A DNA stretch of 64,000 nt. Origin: Malachius bipustulatus (lineage: Eukaryota > Arthropoda > Insecta > Coleoptera > Melyridae). Shown one piece after another: positions 23,593 to 35,384 of the stretch; position 1 is the first letter of the stretch, and each line of letters starts with the position of its first letter. Made by a program: the position numbers and the translations under genes. The DNA is taken from positions 43,654,210 to 43,718,209 of the forward strand of contig OU342633.1 in assembly GCA_910589415.1 (NCBI GenBank), in the 5' to 3' direction. The notes beneath the pieces were generated by a model. The model was not told the DNA's origin, ran no database searches, and was given only the letters and a program-made list of their open reading frames with translations.

Positions 23593-24053
23593 TAAATGTA
23601 TCTGGGGGTATTAAAGAGCCCCTCATATTTATAACATCCTTGAGAAATTCAATTCCTGAATTTTGAACGACTTCTTAGCCAAATAAATTTTAAGCAATGG
23701 CTAGAATAGTTATAAACAACCATAACAAAATAAAACGCACTTCCTTGGAATCATAAAATAAATGTGTCAGTGGCTAATATAGTGTGGCCATTCATGAAAA
23801 CCCTTGTGTCTCTAAAAGAACTAGTCCTGAAAAAAATCTAATAGTCTACGAGATGCTTAAATTTCACTAGCGAACTGTAAATATCGCGTTTTTACTGACG
23901 TTCATTTATTTAAAGGACGAAGGGTAGGTGGAGGTGAACATGTTCAGGAAGTGAATCCTGGTAAAAAAAATAGTGGTAGATAAGGATGTGGTAGACGGTC
24001 TAAATGGGGAATAATTTCGACGAAATTGTCTCTTTCTACTTTGTGACAAACCT

Positions 24054-24192
24054 TAAGCCGCGTCTTCATTTAAGGAATGAAATAAATGAACACAAAACAA
24101 GCAGCTGTTGCTTGTTTGTGTTCGTTCGTGTTTGTTATGGTATCTCCGTTAGCGTGTGTTTATGCCCGATCCTTAGATGAAGACGCGGCTTA
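24054..24192. mobile_element. 139-bp MITE with TAAGCCGCGTCTTCAT ends
   Basis: TAAGCCGCGTCTTCAT-TAAGGA at the left is mirrored by TCCTTAGATGAAGACGCGGCTTA at the right, about 23 bp with one or two differences. A nested inner hairpin lies around 24087-24130 (GAACACAAAACAAGCA / TGCTTGTTTGTGTTC). It has no coding capacity. It lies about 150 bp from slo exon Kb. Confidence 0.85.
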
Positions 24193-24344
24193 TAGAAAAT
24201 ATTTCCCCGTCTTGCTATAACAGTATAGAAAAATTGTAAAAAAAGGTGACAGTGATATACAAAAAGGTTACAAAAAGGACGGGATGTTAAAAATATGTAA
24301 GGGAGTAGGTTTTAATGTGTGCTGCGTGTTATATTAGAGCTTAC

Positions 24345-24457
24345 TCGCTGGCCTGTGGAAAAGTCATGCCCGTGAACGAGGGGGACAGAGTTTCAGTGTA
24401 CATCTCGCATCCCGTGCCTTGCAGGTAATCGTTCTGCCAGACTTGAGTATCAGGGGA
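24345..24457 (-). CDS. slo: slo alternative exon Kb: end of RCK1
   Basis: A 113-nt exon between a TTTCAG acceptor and a GTAAGC donor, encoding SPDTQVWQNDYLQGTGCEMY and TETLSPSFTGMTFPQAS plus GA. It is the second member of the pair with Ka, about 1.95 kb further along the transcript. Substitutions include M/T, T/Q, R/Q, M/C, I/T, P/T and A/P. The conserved EMYTETLSPSF core is kept. Both forms are known in other insects. Confidence 0.94.
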
Positions 24458-26403
24458 CTGAAACCACAATACACTGCCACTCAACACACGAAAGTACACC
24501 ATCGATACCTCAATTTTTTCGGCCGCTGCTGCTTTCACTGAAAGTCCATTCTCATTGCCAAGTTTATGATTTTTTTTTATTTTAGTGCGAGGTCAAACTA
24601 ATGATAAGGTAACGATTGTGATTTGGAAAAATTTATTTCTTTAGAGGTTGGGGAGATGCAAGAAGAAGAAACAGCGTATTTGGAGAAAGATGCTCAGCAA
24701 GCGGGGAACAGAATTCAATTCTCAGTATTAATGGGAAGCAACGCCCGAGCTTAATGGGGAGGAAATGCGTCCGCTTGCTGTAAATGTTCCGAAACAGAAG
24801 ACCGAAGAATCAATGAGGGGAGAGTTACAAAAAAAATTGGACTGGAAGAAAAATTAAATTTATTATGTGTCAAATTCAGATCTCTTAGGTTGAGGTGAAT
24901 TTAATTACTCACCCAGTTTAATTACTGGTCCAGGGAAAGATATTGAAGGTAAAGGTATGACGGGTCGATGGTTTCAAGAGGAAATAATGGCTGACTTTTC
25001 GGCTTTAGTTTTAGGAATGATATGTCTACTACTCATGCGCACCTTCACGATTTCTTCCTTTCTTGATTTCGCATTGCGACATTATTTCATCAATCAGGGA
25101 ATGGAATGTCAAAAATCTCGCTTGTTTTCATAGAAAAGCAGCGCCACTGAAGGTTACTGTAACATTTCACCATTTCCTTTCACTAGTAGGCCTATTCAAC
25201 AAGAGATGGCACTGCTTGTACCATTCTTTGATTTGAATTTTAACATAAATGTGATATTTAGAATACTTACTTCGAAATGGATAATGGGAAATAGGAAGAA
25301 GATCTGAATTTTTGCGGCTCTAACGTATATAATATGTTACAATATGAACAGAGACAGTGGGTACTTGTAATTCCCTTGCAGAGGAACTAAAACGAAAAAT
25401 AATGAATTCAAATTCACGGATATCTTCAGCTCGTGTTTCCAACATGAGAAGGGACTTTCCGCGATTGCAGCTGCATCCAGTTTAAAGGTATGCACAGGTT
25501 TATCAAGGACCGTGACCTGATCGTAGAGAATTTGAGGAGGTCAAGAATGGCGCCGATGCACGTACGCACCGAATCATCATCAATCACGTCTTATAATGTA
25601 GTCATTACCGGCTACCTGTTGAATTGCTCGTTTACTAAATGCAAAATCACTTCCACTTTATGCAAAGTGGAACTAACATGGACGTCTTTATTCCGTTATC
25701 GTTATTACGACAAGCTTAATGAACTTTACGAGGATGCAAATTGAAATTATTACTTTAAGCTGCTGCACAACCACTTGCGTATGCAAATCGGGCAACGGCG
25801 GTTGGAGTTTTACCGTTTTCATTTTCATTCTACTATCAGGTCATGTCCCTAAAAACAGAACAAGTGTACCTATTCTGAGAGGTAGATCCAAGGAAAAACA
25901 ACAGGTTATAGGCGACACATAAAATATAAATAGTCTTGGCCATTGATGGAGCTTGAAAGAAGTTAATAAATATAACTAAGTGAAAAAACATCAACAGCAG
26001 ATTTTACACAAAAGCTTGCAGAAATAGTTCAATAATAATAATAATAATAATAATAATACTGATGACGACAATGTATAGTAGATAGAATCGCTTTGTAATT
26101 ATGTGAAAGTACAATAATAACAGAGTAGACATAGTAATCATAGTGCCCACAATGTGGCTAAATGTTAGTTGGTTTTTTATTTACAAATAAATACGAATGG
26201 TATTTGTACTAGTACTCTAGTGCTAGTGCTAGTACTAATACCAGTTACTCATTCAATAGAGTTCATTCAATTTTTCTTAATCGACTGCTAGGAAAATTGA
26301 TTGAACTGCACGACCACAGGACACAATATCGAAAAATGTATGATCAGTGACAATACGAGTAATCGATGAGATGTGCATCAAATTTACTCCCCCTCCCACT
26401 TAC
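24458..26403. other. intron between the two alternative K exons
   Basis: Contains an AAT microsatellite (about 26033-26056) and a GTGCTA hexamer run (about 26206-26236). No third K-type exon was found between or beside them. Confidence 0.5.
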
Positions 26404-26516
26404 TCGGTAGCCTGCGCAAAGGGCATTCCTATAAAAGAAGGGCTCAGCGTTTCAGTGTACATTTCCATCCCCGTCCCCCGCAAATAGTCGTTGGTCCACA
26501 CCTGCATATCTGGAGA
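26404..26516 (-). CDS. slo: slo alternative exon Ka: end of RCK1
   Basis: A 113-nt exon (37 codons plus GA), after a CTGCAG-type acceptor and before GTAAGT. It encodes SPDMQVWTNDYLRGTGMEMY and TETLSPSFIGMPFAQAT. GA joins G of exon L to make the Glu of TELCF. It is homologous to Kb at 24345 with the same length and phase, so the two are mutually exclusive. It begins about 250 bp after exon J and is closer to the Drosophila TNDYLRGTGMEMY isoform. Confidence 0.95.
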
Positions 26517-26765
26517 CTGCAACCATTCAAATCTAAGTAAACTTACAAGACATGTGTGATAGGTCGACAGAAAGAGACCAATCAAGTAATTTTCAAAGCT
26601 TTAAATTATCCTTCAACTGCTGCTGCGATCCTTTATCACTATTCATAGGTAGATACAAATCATATAAAAAAACAGGTGCACTACCACAATAATTATTATT
26701 ATAATCAATCTGCTGTCGATTTAATGATTTAAATGGAATCGATGAGTAATAAGTAGTGAACTTAC

Positions 26766-26921
26766 CGTTTTGAAAGATCTCATGGCGAAAAGGTTAGCCA
26801 TCATTGTCGAGAATCCTGGAGCCAGACAAGATTGGGCGATGAATCCAAGTTTTAATTCGGCTAGACAGATTACATCGTCTCCTTGTTTCCAGTCCCAAGA
26901 TGGAATGTTTAAAAGGTATGC
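26766..26921 (-). CDS. slo: slo exon: RCK1 (SWDWKQGDD)
   Basis: A 156-nt exon, 52 codons in phase 0, with a CCCCAG acceptor and a GTAAGT donor. It encodes [36 protein letters not shown] and [16 protein letters not shown], identical to the insect consensus as far as I can recall. It forms the helices at the end of the RCK1 Rossmann fold. The plus strand also has an open frame here, but that is only a shadow of the conserved exon. Confidence 0.97.
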
Positions 26922-27203
26922 CTGGGGAAAAGAATTGATTGCGTTAAAAAGCGATTCCAGTTTTTGTCATAAAATAAAAGCTTTCAATCGGATAAGAAAG
27001 GGAGCGTCGATGCTGGTGCTGGTAGGAACAACCAACCAGCATCGCCTTGGAGAGGATTAGACCGGATAGATTGCTCTTGATGTAAATCGATACGAGAAGG
27101 AAAATTCTTGCTAAGGATAAGCTTTTATCTTGTAGGTACTTTTCCAGGATCAAGGATTAGGAACTTGACAGTCGTTCAGAGACGTTCAGTCAGTAGTACG
27201 TAC

Positions 27204-27356
27204 CTTATTATGATATTGCATAAGTTGAATGATGACTCTAATATCATCGCTGTAGTTTTTAATGGAAATGACCCTCATAATGTTCGCAGCGTCTTCTGCG
27301 TCAGGATCTTGGCAGTATTTATTAGCTAGTACGAGGCACGCGTCAGCTTCGTGGAC
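27204..27356 (-). CDS. slo: slo exon: RCK1 core ([13 protein letters not shown])
   Basis: A 153-nt exon, 51 codons in phase 0, with a CTTCAG acceptor and a GTACGT donor. It encodes [34 protein letters not shown] and [29 protein letters not shown] is among the most conserved stretches in BK channels from worms to mammals. It forms part of the RCK1 Rossmann fold and the assembly interface of the gating ring. No anomalies were seen. Confidence 0.97.
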
Positions 27357-28785
27357 CTGAAGAAAAATACATTCAGATTTACATATTTCAGACTTCTGGT
27401 TAGAGTTGGTTATATGCAAATATCATTTGAATTTTCAATGAAGCGTTCTCATAAATTTTTATGTAAATGCTCGTGCACGAGCTCTTCAACACTTCGATTG
27501 CTTCTTAATGGAATGAAACAACTTAAACCGATCTGTTTGAAAGAGAACGATTTAATTGGGAAGAATGTACTGAAACGGGGACTATCCTAAATCAAATAAA
27601 AGTTTCATTATTTCCCCTACCAATTGCTTACATAATATTTTATTTGCGCATTTGCGGGGTGGATCCTTTTGAAATTATAAAAATTAATGTTGGTGATTGG
27701 CAATGGGGATGCTTGGTAATATCGCTAATTTATGAGAATTCACCAGTAATCAACTCGTAAAAAAAATTCAGAGCTAAATCAAATATTAGCTATAATTAAA
27801 TAAATTACAAGCACGAGCCCATCAGGTAGTGCTACCTTAAGCTTCGACCAAATGGCCTCTCGCGGTGACGATCCTGTCAGGATTTTGGTAGAACACAATT
27901 CCTTCCACACGAATTGACCGACGTTAGTTACCACTTCGACACTAGTTTGAGTTGACTGCTGGCGTTTCTCTTTGGAGCTCACCCGTAACGCGAACACCCC
28001 TTTCCGAGTACCCAACATCAACTGGTCTCCTCTCTGTCGAAACCCTCTGCATGAAAATCTAAAGGACCTACCAGTGTGAAAAATGAACTAAATATCGATT
28101 TTATAGGATAATCCCCTTTTCTCTTTAATTTGACAATTTCGGATCATTGATTCAACGATATTTGCAAAGTGTCTTAAATTTATGATTAAAAAAAAAGAAG
28201 GAAATTTAGGATGATTTTCAACATTTGCATGACATAATATGTTTGAGAATTAGAAAGCGAAACAACCCTATAGGTTGACTAAAATGCTGCTACTATCATA
28301 TTCTTCTCCATGGTCGACGTGAGAAGTGTGGAAATAAAAATCGCACCTCCATCCGCTTACTATCAAACCCTACCACCCCTCCAACGATAAATTGAAATCT
28401 AGGACTTTTCATGAACTTTGGTGCTTCTTTGGTGACTGGGCGCTATAAGCTTTAATGGGGTGTCAATATCTTTAGAGGAATGGCGTTCTAGTAATGAGGA
28501 GAATTGGAAAGAAATTTGAAATACATCCCTGGAAAAACTGAAAGACCGAGATATAAGAGAAGTTATGTTTCACGACATGGGGGCGAATTTTATACAATTT
28601 AAAAAAAATTAATAATGGTTTTGTATTTATATTGCTCAGAAGGGTTGTAACAATTTTAACCGGACGAAGCAGTTATTCTTCAAGAAAAGGGGAGAATTTT
28701 TTTGACAATGTTTTTTTTATTAACACGTGATGAACATCCTATTTTTCTAGAAATAGAGGGGAAATTGTAACATTTTTTTAACATT
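27357..28785. other. intron with an unrecognised open frame
   Basis: On the minus strand about 27795-28060 reads open with SKEKRQQSTQTSVEVV and GQFVWKELCS. It has non-random composition but no family I recognise; it may be a retroelement scrap. The rest is AT-rich. Confidence 0.3.
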
Positions 28786-28789
28786 TTTT

Positions 28790-30770
28790 TTTAATAAATC
28801 AATAAAGAAATTGATCGAAATTTAGAAAATGTTGAGAAGTTATTGTAGTTTTTCACTCGCCTCGGTTCAGAAGGGGTTGAAATTTTGTAATTTTTGGAAG
28901 GAATTTGATTTTTTTTCAAAATAGTGAAGAAATTGAAACAATTTTTTAAATAAATCCGTACAGAAATTGATCGAGATTTAGGTAATGTTGAGAAGTTTTT
29001 GTAGTTTTTTACTCGCATCGGTTCAGAAGGGGTTAAAATTTTGTAGTTTGGGAAAGGAATTATTTTCCTCAAAACAGGGGGGAATAGGAAACCATTTTTT
29101 CAATAAATCCGTAAAGAAATTGTTCGAGATTTCTGAAATGTTAAGAAGTTTTCGCAGTTTCTTACCCGCATCGGTTCGGAAGGGGTAAAATTTTGTAATT
29201 TGGGGAAGGAATTATTTTTCTCAAAATGGGGGAGAAGCTGTAACGATTTCTGAAACAAATTCATACAGAAATTGATCGAGATTTAGGAAATGTTGAGAAG
29301 TTTTTGTAGTTTTTACTGGAATAGCTTCAGAAGGGGTTGAAAGTTTGTATTTTGGGAAAGAAATTATTATCCTCAAAACAGAGGGAATTAGGAAACCATT
29401 TTTTCAATAAATCCGTAAAGAAATTGTTCGAGATTTCGGAAATGTTAAGAAGTTTTAGCAGTTTCTTACCCGCCTCGGTTCAGAAGGGGTTAAAAATTTG
29501 TAATTTGGGGAAGGAATTATTTTTTTCAAAACAGGGGAGAAACTGTAACGATTTCTGAAACAAATTCATAAAGAAATTGATCGAGATTTAGGAAATGTTG
29601 AGAAGTTTTTGTAGTTTTTACTGGAATCGCTTCAGAAGGGGTTGAAAGTTTGTATTTTGGGAAAGAAATTATTATCCTCAAAACAGAGGGAATTAGGAAA
29701 CCATTTTTTCAATAAATCCGTAAAGAAATTGTTCGAGATTTCGGAAATGTTAAGAAGTTTTAGCAGTTTCTTACCCGCCTCGGTTCAGAAGGGGTTAAAA
29801 ATTTGTAATTTGGGGAAGGAATTATTTTTTTCAAAACAGGGGAGAAACTGTAACGATTTCTGAAACAAATTCATAAAGAAATTGATCGAGATTTAGGAAA
29901 TGTTGAGAAGTTTTTGTAGTTTTTACTGGAATCGCTTCAGAAGGGGTTGAAAGTTTGTATTTTGGGAAAGAAATTATTATCCTCAAAACAGAGGGAATTA
30001 GGAAACCATTTTTTCAATAAATCCGTAAAGAAATTGTTCGAGATTTCGGAAATGTTAAGAAGTTTTAGCAGTTTCTTACCCGCCTCGGTTCAGAAGGGGT
30101 TAAAAATTTGTAATTTGGGGAAGGAATTATTTTTTTCAAAACAGGGGAGAAACTGTAACGATTTCTGGAACAAATTCATAAAGAAATTGATCGATATTTA
30201 GGAAATGTTGGGAAGTTTTTGTAGTTTTTCACTCCCCCCGGTTTAGAAGGGGTTAAAATTTTGTAATTTGGGGAACGAATTATTATCCTCAAAACAGGGG
30301 GAATTAGGAAACCATTTTTTCAATTAATCCGTAAAGAAATTGTTCGAGATTTCGGAAATGTTAAGAAGTTTTCGCAATTTCTTACCCGCATCGGTTCAGA
30401 AGGGGTAAAATTTTGTAATTTCTGAAATAAATTCATAAAGAAAATTATCGAGATTTAGGAAATGTTGAGAAGTTTTTATGTTTTTACTGCCATCGCTTCA
30501 GAAGGGGTCAACTTTGTAATTTGGGGAAGGAATTTTATTTTTCGAAATAGGGGAGAAATTGATACAATTTTTAAATCCGTGAAGAAATTTTTCGAGATTT
30601 AGGAAATGTCGGGAAGTTTTTGTAGTTTTTCGATCGTATTCATTCAGGAGGAGTGAAAATTTAATACCCCGGGAAAGGAGATTTTATTTAAAGCAGCAGG
30701 AGAGGAATTGTAGCAATGTTTGAAAGAAATTCCTGAAGGTTTTTCAAGATTGAAAGTCCAATATTTTCTG
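28790..30770. repeat. tandem satellite, ~152-bp monomers with a 305-bp dimeric higher-order unit
   Basis: Monomers of about 150-158 bp carry GAAATGTTGAGAAGTTTTTG, TTCAGAAGGGGTT and AAGAAATTGATCGAGATTTA. In the middle (about 29280-30195) three 305-bp dimers are nearly identical; for example GGGGTTGAAAGTTTGTATTT occurs at 29334, 29639 and 29944. Flanking monomers are increasingly divergent and end near 30770. Repeated frames of 73 codons are periodicity artefacts. Confidence 0.93.
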
Positions 30771-31982
30771 GTACTTTTTATTTAAAATGGAGAATGTAAA
30801 AACATTTATGGTGTAATCATTCTTAGAAGAAACCCAAAAAATTTTGATCAATACTTAATTATTATTGAAATAAATCTTTCCCTTCTTCGTACTCTTATGT
30901 TTTCTGAGAGTGGTTCAGCGATTGGTTTCTAGCTGTGGCAGCACTAATGGTTCTAACTAACTGTTCTTCATCAACCAATGATGATAGTGATGATGAATAT
31001 GATAATTTGATATATTTTCAGGAATTCATACCAAAACACTACCTATTTTTCCAGCCCTCTTGCCATTTTTTGAATTATCATTTCGTTTACCTCGGGATGC
31101 GAGTGTTCTTAGATATTAGTAGAACTTCTCGATGGCAGAAAAATAAGCTAGCGCCCGGGACAATAAGAAAGTACTTTTGTGTACAAGAATAAGGCGCAAT
31201 TCTCATTTCCACACAACCGACCACGAGTAAGTACTCTTACAGCATGCAGAAACTTCGAAATTTCTATCCATTCCTTAATAAAAACGAAGACTAGGACAAA
31301 CTAAGTTCCTAAACGGTCTCAAAAAATTACTCAAGGTGCTCAAAAATGTTCCTGTGAGGTTCTATTTCTAAGAAATAAACGCATGCACGACAATTTCACT
31401 ATGTATAAGTTCAATAGGAACGAAATTTTCGAATATACAGGTAGCCAAATTTTTGCTGCCTCGTAATTTAAGCCAAAACTTACCGTTGCTTTTATAGTGA
31501 CCATGGACTGGGGAATTTATTCAAGTGTAAAAATTTGTCTATAATAAGTGTATGTTTTTTTTTATTATTTATATACCGTATCACAATAATTATTATTATT
31601 ATTATTATATAATGACGCGACCTAATTAATGTATATAAGTAGGTATATGATATATAAGTTTTATTTATATTTTTCTTTAATTCATATTTTTATTTATTTT
31701 ATTTTTATGTATTCTTATTATTATTTTGTTATTATTATAATAAGTAATTTTATGATGACTTTATTAAAATTTAGATGTTAAAAGTGTATCAATATACTGA
31801 TCAATATTTATTAATAATTACCGGGGTACTACTCTTTGTACAACAACCACTTTTAACTATTATTCAGCATATTTACACCCTTAAACATCTTTGATAATAA
31901 TTATAACCAATTAAATTAACCATTGATTAATAAACTAAAGGTGAACATCGATTAAGATGACTGAGTGTCCGGTGTAGCTTAC
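30771..31982. other. intron, AT-rich, no gene recognised
   Basis: The stretch 31556-31760 is almost entirely A and T with ATT runs. An 85-codon frame at 30935-31192 is not recognisable. Confidence 0.5.
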
Positions 31983-32088
31983 CTTAACCCTTTGCAGATC
32001 TATAGGGTTCATGATGGTACCTTGGAAGAATTCTACTGTGGTAAAATGTCTTTTGAAGAGACCTTCCAATTCAAGATCTGGTGGCTTC
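31983..32088 (-). CDS. slo: slo alternative exon Ha: RCK1 segment
   Basis: A 106-nt exon with a CATATAG acceptor and a GTAAGC donor. It encodes [20 protein letters not shown], then [15 protein letters not shown]. This matches the canonical insect Slowpoke sequence residue for residue as I remember it, so it is probably the ancestral or default copy of the pair. Phase entering is 2 (AG|G completes Arg) and leaving is 0; the next exon begins with Val, giving RVK-VHEADA. Between the two H exons there is only a short AT-poor spacer with no other motif that I recognise. Confidence 0.95.
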
Positions 32089-32486
32089 CTATATGCATTG
32101 CAACAGTTAACGAAACAATAAAGACAGTGACAAGTCAATCACAACTTAAACTAAATCTTATAGACTCTAAGACTCGGGCAATTCGGCTGCTCCATGCACT
32201 TGTGATATAGATATCCACTACGATGCAAAAATATCCCTCTTCAAAGTTTCAAGACGCTTCATTGACGAATGGCAATTTCGTTATTACGTTTGAGAGTCGA
32301 AGTAAAGAAGTGTCTTGAAAAATGGAAGGGAACGTATCGAGAAAGTGAGGCACGACCTGCTACCTACGAGAACATAAAGTAAGCAATTTAAGTAATATGG
32401 AATACTCGTACAGTACAGGACATGACCAGAGGAATAATTTATGAACTGTTTGATTTAAATAATTAAACGAAAACGTCCTTGAGTAC

Positions 32487-32592
32487 CTTGACACGTTCAA
32501 GGTCAACAGCATTCATCATAGTTCCCTGAAAAAACTCCACTGTCGTATAGTGGCGCTTTAGAAGTCCTTCTAACTCCAAATCGGGTTCTTTC
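32487..32592 (-). CDS. slo: slo alternative exon Hb: RCK1 segment
   Basis: A 106-nt exon (one base plus 35 codons, ending in phase 0) with a TTTTTAG acceptor and a GTACTC donor. It encodes [20 protein letters not shown], then [15 protein letters not shown]. It is homologous to Ha at 31983 with identical length and phase; the two lie about 400 bp apart and would be used one or the other. Differences are KEP/KPP, LLKRHY/LFKRHF, MMNAV/IMNPI and ER/QR. The Glu of TTVEF, equivalent to a Mg2+-coordinating residue of mammalian BK, is kept in both. Confidence 0.93.
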
Positions 32593-33212
32593 CTAAAAAT
32601 TGCCAATTTCCACTTATGCAACATTAATCTAAATGCTAATACGAATTATTATAATATAAGAGCTATGGTAAATAAATCCCTTAAATAAGTTGTATATGTA
32701 CATTCTCATCGACAAGCTTCAAAAGAAGACTTGTCATCTGCAGCTCCACCTTATTACATAAAATTAACCAACGCACAATAATAGGAAACGTTTGGGAGAA
32801 CACATAACACATACAACTATCAATAACGCGTTCTGCTTATATTGTTTGCTACTGATACACATTTTGTTCCCTGAATGACGCAAAAACCATTTCATCGAAT
32901 ACTCAAGAGGAGATCCACGATCTCGCAAAATTTCGAAATAATAGTGGTATAGATATTCAGGAAACAAAAGGTACATCAAATCAACTAAATTAGCAAAAAA
33001 GAACAATAAATTAAAGAATTGGAGTATCAGTGGTAATAATTTAGGAAAATTACAGATGTACAATTTATATTTGATTCCTGGTAATTTATTTTAACATTCA
33101 CCGATGCATCTAAATTAATTTTGATACGGAGAGATTGATAAAATTGATAAAGGGCTTGTACTAATTCCCATAAATCTAATACTTCTATATTGCTAGCACC
33201 CGTAAGTGGAAG

Positions 33213-33551
33213 TGTCACGGACTGAGTGGGACAACAAACGACTACTTCTATCTGTTTTAAGAGTTAAGAGTACTCGACCCGTTGTGCGCAAGCGTCACGA
33301 ATCAGATTCGCGCTTGTAGGCGTGTTCATTCTCGGACATGCGCGTAGGACTCGAAGATATTTGAAAACTGTATTGCTATATTTAATAGGCGTGAAGCATT
33401 TTTACTAGGGGTGAAACCAGAATTGACTGAGGTAAATCTGTCACAGGTGTCCAGGGGTGTATTAATACTCTTGTCTAATCTAGCCTAGTATTTCTTGTTT
33501 ACCTATCAAAAAACTTGATAAAGGAGTTTCTAGAGAAAAGCAGCAAGAGAT

Positions 33552-33599
<48 letters not shown>

Positions 33600-33907
33600 A
33601 CGAATTATAATTACTTCTAAATTACTAGTGTAGTCTTAACAATATTTGATAATCAGTCAGCTCAGAGGTAGGTTGTGGTTCCAAATAAAAGTTTCGTGAA
33701 GTTATAATTTTTCCAAACGAATTGTTCTATAAATTTTTTAAATTTTGATTCAAGCTTAGTTAAACTCACCAATTTTCAACACAACCCAATTAAGAAATAC
33801 AGTGCCCTCTAATTATTGTTTATGGTATAAAAATTTTAAAAATAAAATTTATGTAATAAGAATTGGAGAAAGGGAATACCATAACAAATTGGCGCCCAAC
33901 GTGGGGC
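33213..33907 (+). mobile_element. LTR plus tRNA-Lys primer-binding site (truncated LTR retrotransposon)
   Basis: The candidate 674-bp LTR starts TGTCACGGACTGAG (33213) and ends ATAACA (33886), giving the usual TGT...ACA ends. Three bases later comes TGGCGCCCAACGTGGGGC (33890-33907). This is the exact complement of the 3' end of insect tRNA-Lys(CUU) as I know it, the primer used by many insect Ty3/gypsy-type elements. No gag, pol or second LTR follows, since slo exon G begins at 34187, so only the 5' end remains. A (GA)20 run lies inside the LTR. It is antisense to slo. Confidence 0.82.
33557..33596. repeat. (GA)n microsatellite, about 20 units
   Basis: Uninterrupted GA dinucleotides within the LTR. 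Likely length-polymorphic. Confidence 0.98.
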
Positions 33908-34186
33908 ACTTTCATCTCTTAATTATTTATAATAATTGAAAATTTTAAAATCAATTTCCGTTCATTGTATCTTGTATCTTAAAAAAAAAATTGATACCTA
34001 CGTTCCTATCATAAAACCTGAACTCATCATCAATTTTGTCGATCTCTCCGTTTCAACGTGACTGGAAAAGTCTCACGTAGGTAGGTAGGTATACGGTTTC
34101 ACGTTGAAATACAAAAGTAAGTTACGAGTTTAATACTAAAGTTAGATTACTTATGAATATAAAGGAGGATCAAGATGAAATATTAC

Positions 34187-34297
34187 CTGTGTAGAAAGAC
34201 AACTTCAACGTCGACATCTTCTCTGTCTTCGTGTAGGAAATCTTTCAAGAAATGCGAGACTGATTCGTATGTGATGTGACCGCAAACCACTATATGC
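34187..34297 (-). CDS. slo: slo exon: start of RCK1
   Basis: A 111-nt exon (one base, 36 codons, two bases), with an AATATAG acceptor and a GTAATA donor. The first G completes Arg from whichever F exon is used. The exon then encodes [18 protein letters not shown] and [18 protein letters not shown]. This is the first Rossmann beta strand and helix of RCK1. The [14 protein letters not shown] stretch corresponds to the region that holds the RCK1 Ca2+ site and one Mg2+-ligand Glu in mammalian BK (known from the family; aligned by eye). An LTR with a primer-binding site ends about 280 bp downstream of it in transcript order. Confidence 0.96.
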
Positions 34298-35384
34298 CTA
34301 TATTATACAACAAATAATTAATACAACTCATAATAGATAAATACATTCAATACTTGGTTAAATAATTAATTAATTAAAAAAATAAGAGCTTATCAAAATT
34401 TGGTAATGCGTCAAACAAACTACTGGTTAATTAGGTATACAAGAGTAACGGAGTTTGTTATTAGACTGTATTATTTGAACAAATTCTACAGGGTTTAAAA
34501 TCTCTAATCATTGGTAAGTTCAAATTAATTTAAATAAAGCATGCAAACTACTTAAATTATAATAATAATCAATCAAAACTCTCTCAATCATTTTTTTTTT
34601 ATAAATCTAATAATGTAAACATACCTAGCAATTTTCTTATTTGAACCAAGACAATCGAAAAAATTATTAAATCATCCACCACTATTCAAAAGTACTTTTT
34701 TTCGGTTATTTATTAACAAAATATGAGAGGGTTTTGGAAGTAGGTATCAAAAAAATGAAAAGTGGTGGTTGGTGGTTGTATTCTAACCATGAAGCAGTTA
34801 ATTGGTGAGAATATATTTTCTTCAAAAAATTTCTTCTTATCGTAAGTATACCAGATTTTTTAATAACTTTTAAATATATTTAATAACTTGATCAATAGAT
34901 AACTAAAAAAACCAACATCAAGATCAAATAATAATTATTGCACTTCTTCTGGTACCACTCTTCATCTAGGTAGTGGTAGCAGAGAGAGCACAATCAACTG
35001 TGAATCATCTTTCAATCCAGTTCGGGTAAATCTGACTATAGGTGTTTAATCAAAATAAGGAAGAGCGCCATCTTGTTGTTACCGCATCCGCCATCTTAAA
35101 TACGATGCAGCCTCTTCCAACAGTATTGGATGATTATTCAGCAAATAATTAAAAAAAAAAACGAGCGGCAATGAAATGTTATTTTATTAGACAACCCAAT
35201 GAGATCTTTCGCAATAATTACACGTCGAATGTTCACTCAGTCGTGGAAATCATTTTCCTTATAGTTTCTTGTAAATTTGAAAGTGAGCTAGAAAAGGAAT
35301 TATTAAATTAATGATGAAGGGATTCTGATCGTTGATAATAATTATCTGAACTTCTCTTTTCTAAAGATTCTTCTCGAGCCTTGG
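34298..35384. other. intron, no gene recognised
   Basis: AT-rich sequence. Near 35065-35110, two GCGCCATCTTG/CCGCCATCTTAAA-like segments occur close together. No exon was recognised. Confidence 0.5.

Noticed and set aside
26770..27060. Plus-strand frame of 96 codons
   Set aside because: Antisense shadow of conserved slo exon 26766-26921.
29337..30201. Three identical 73-84 codon frames
   Set aside because: Products of the 305-bp tandem repeat, with no protein resemblance.
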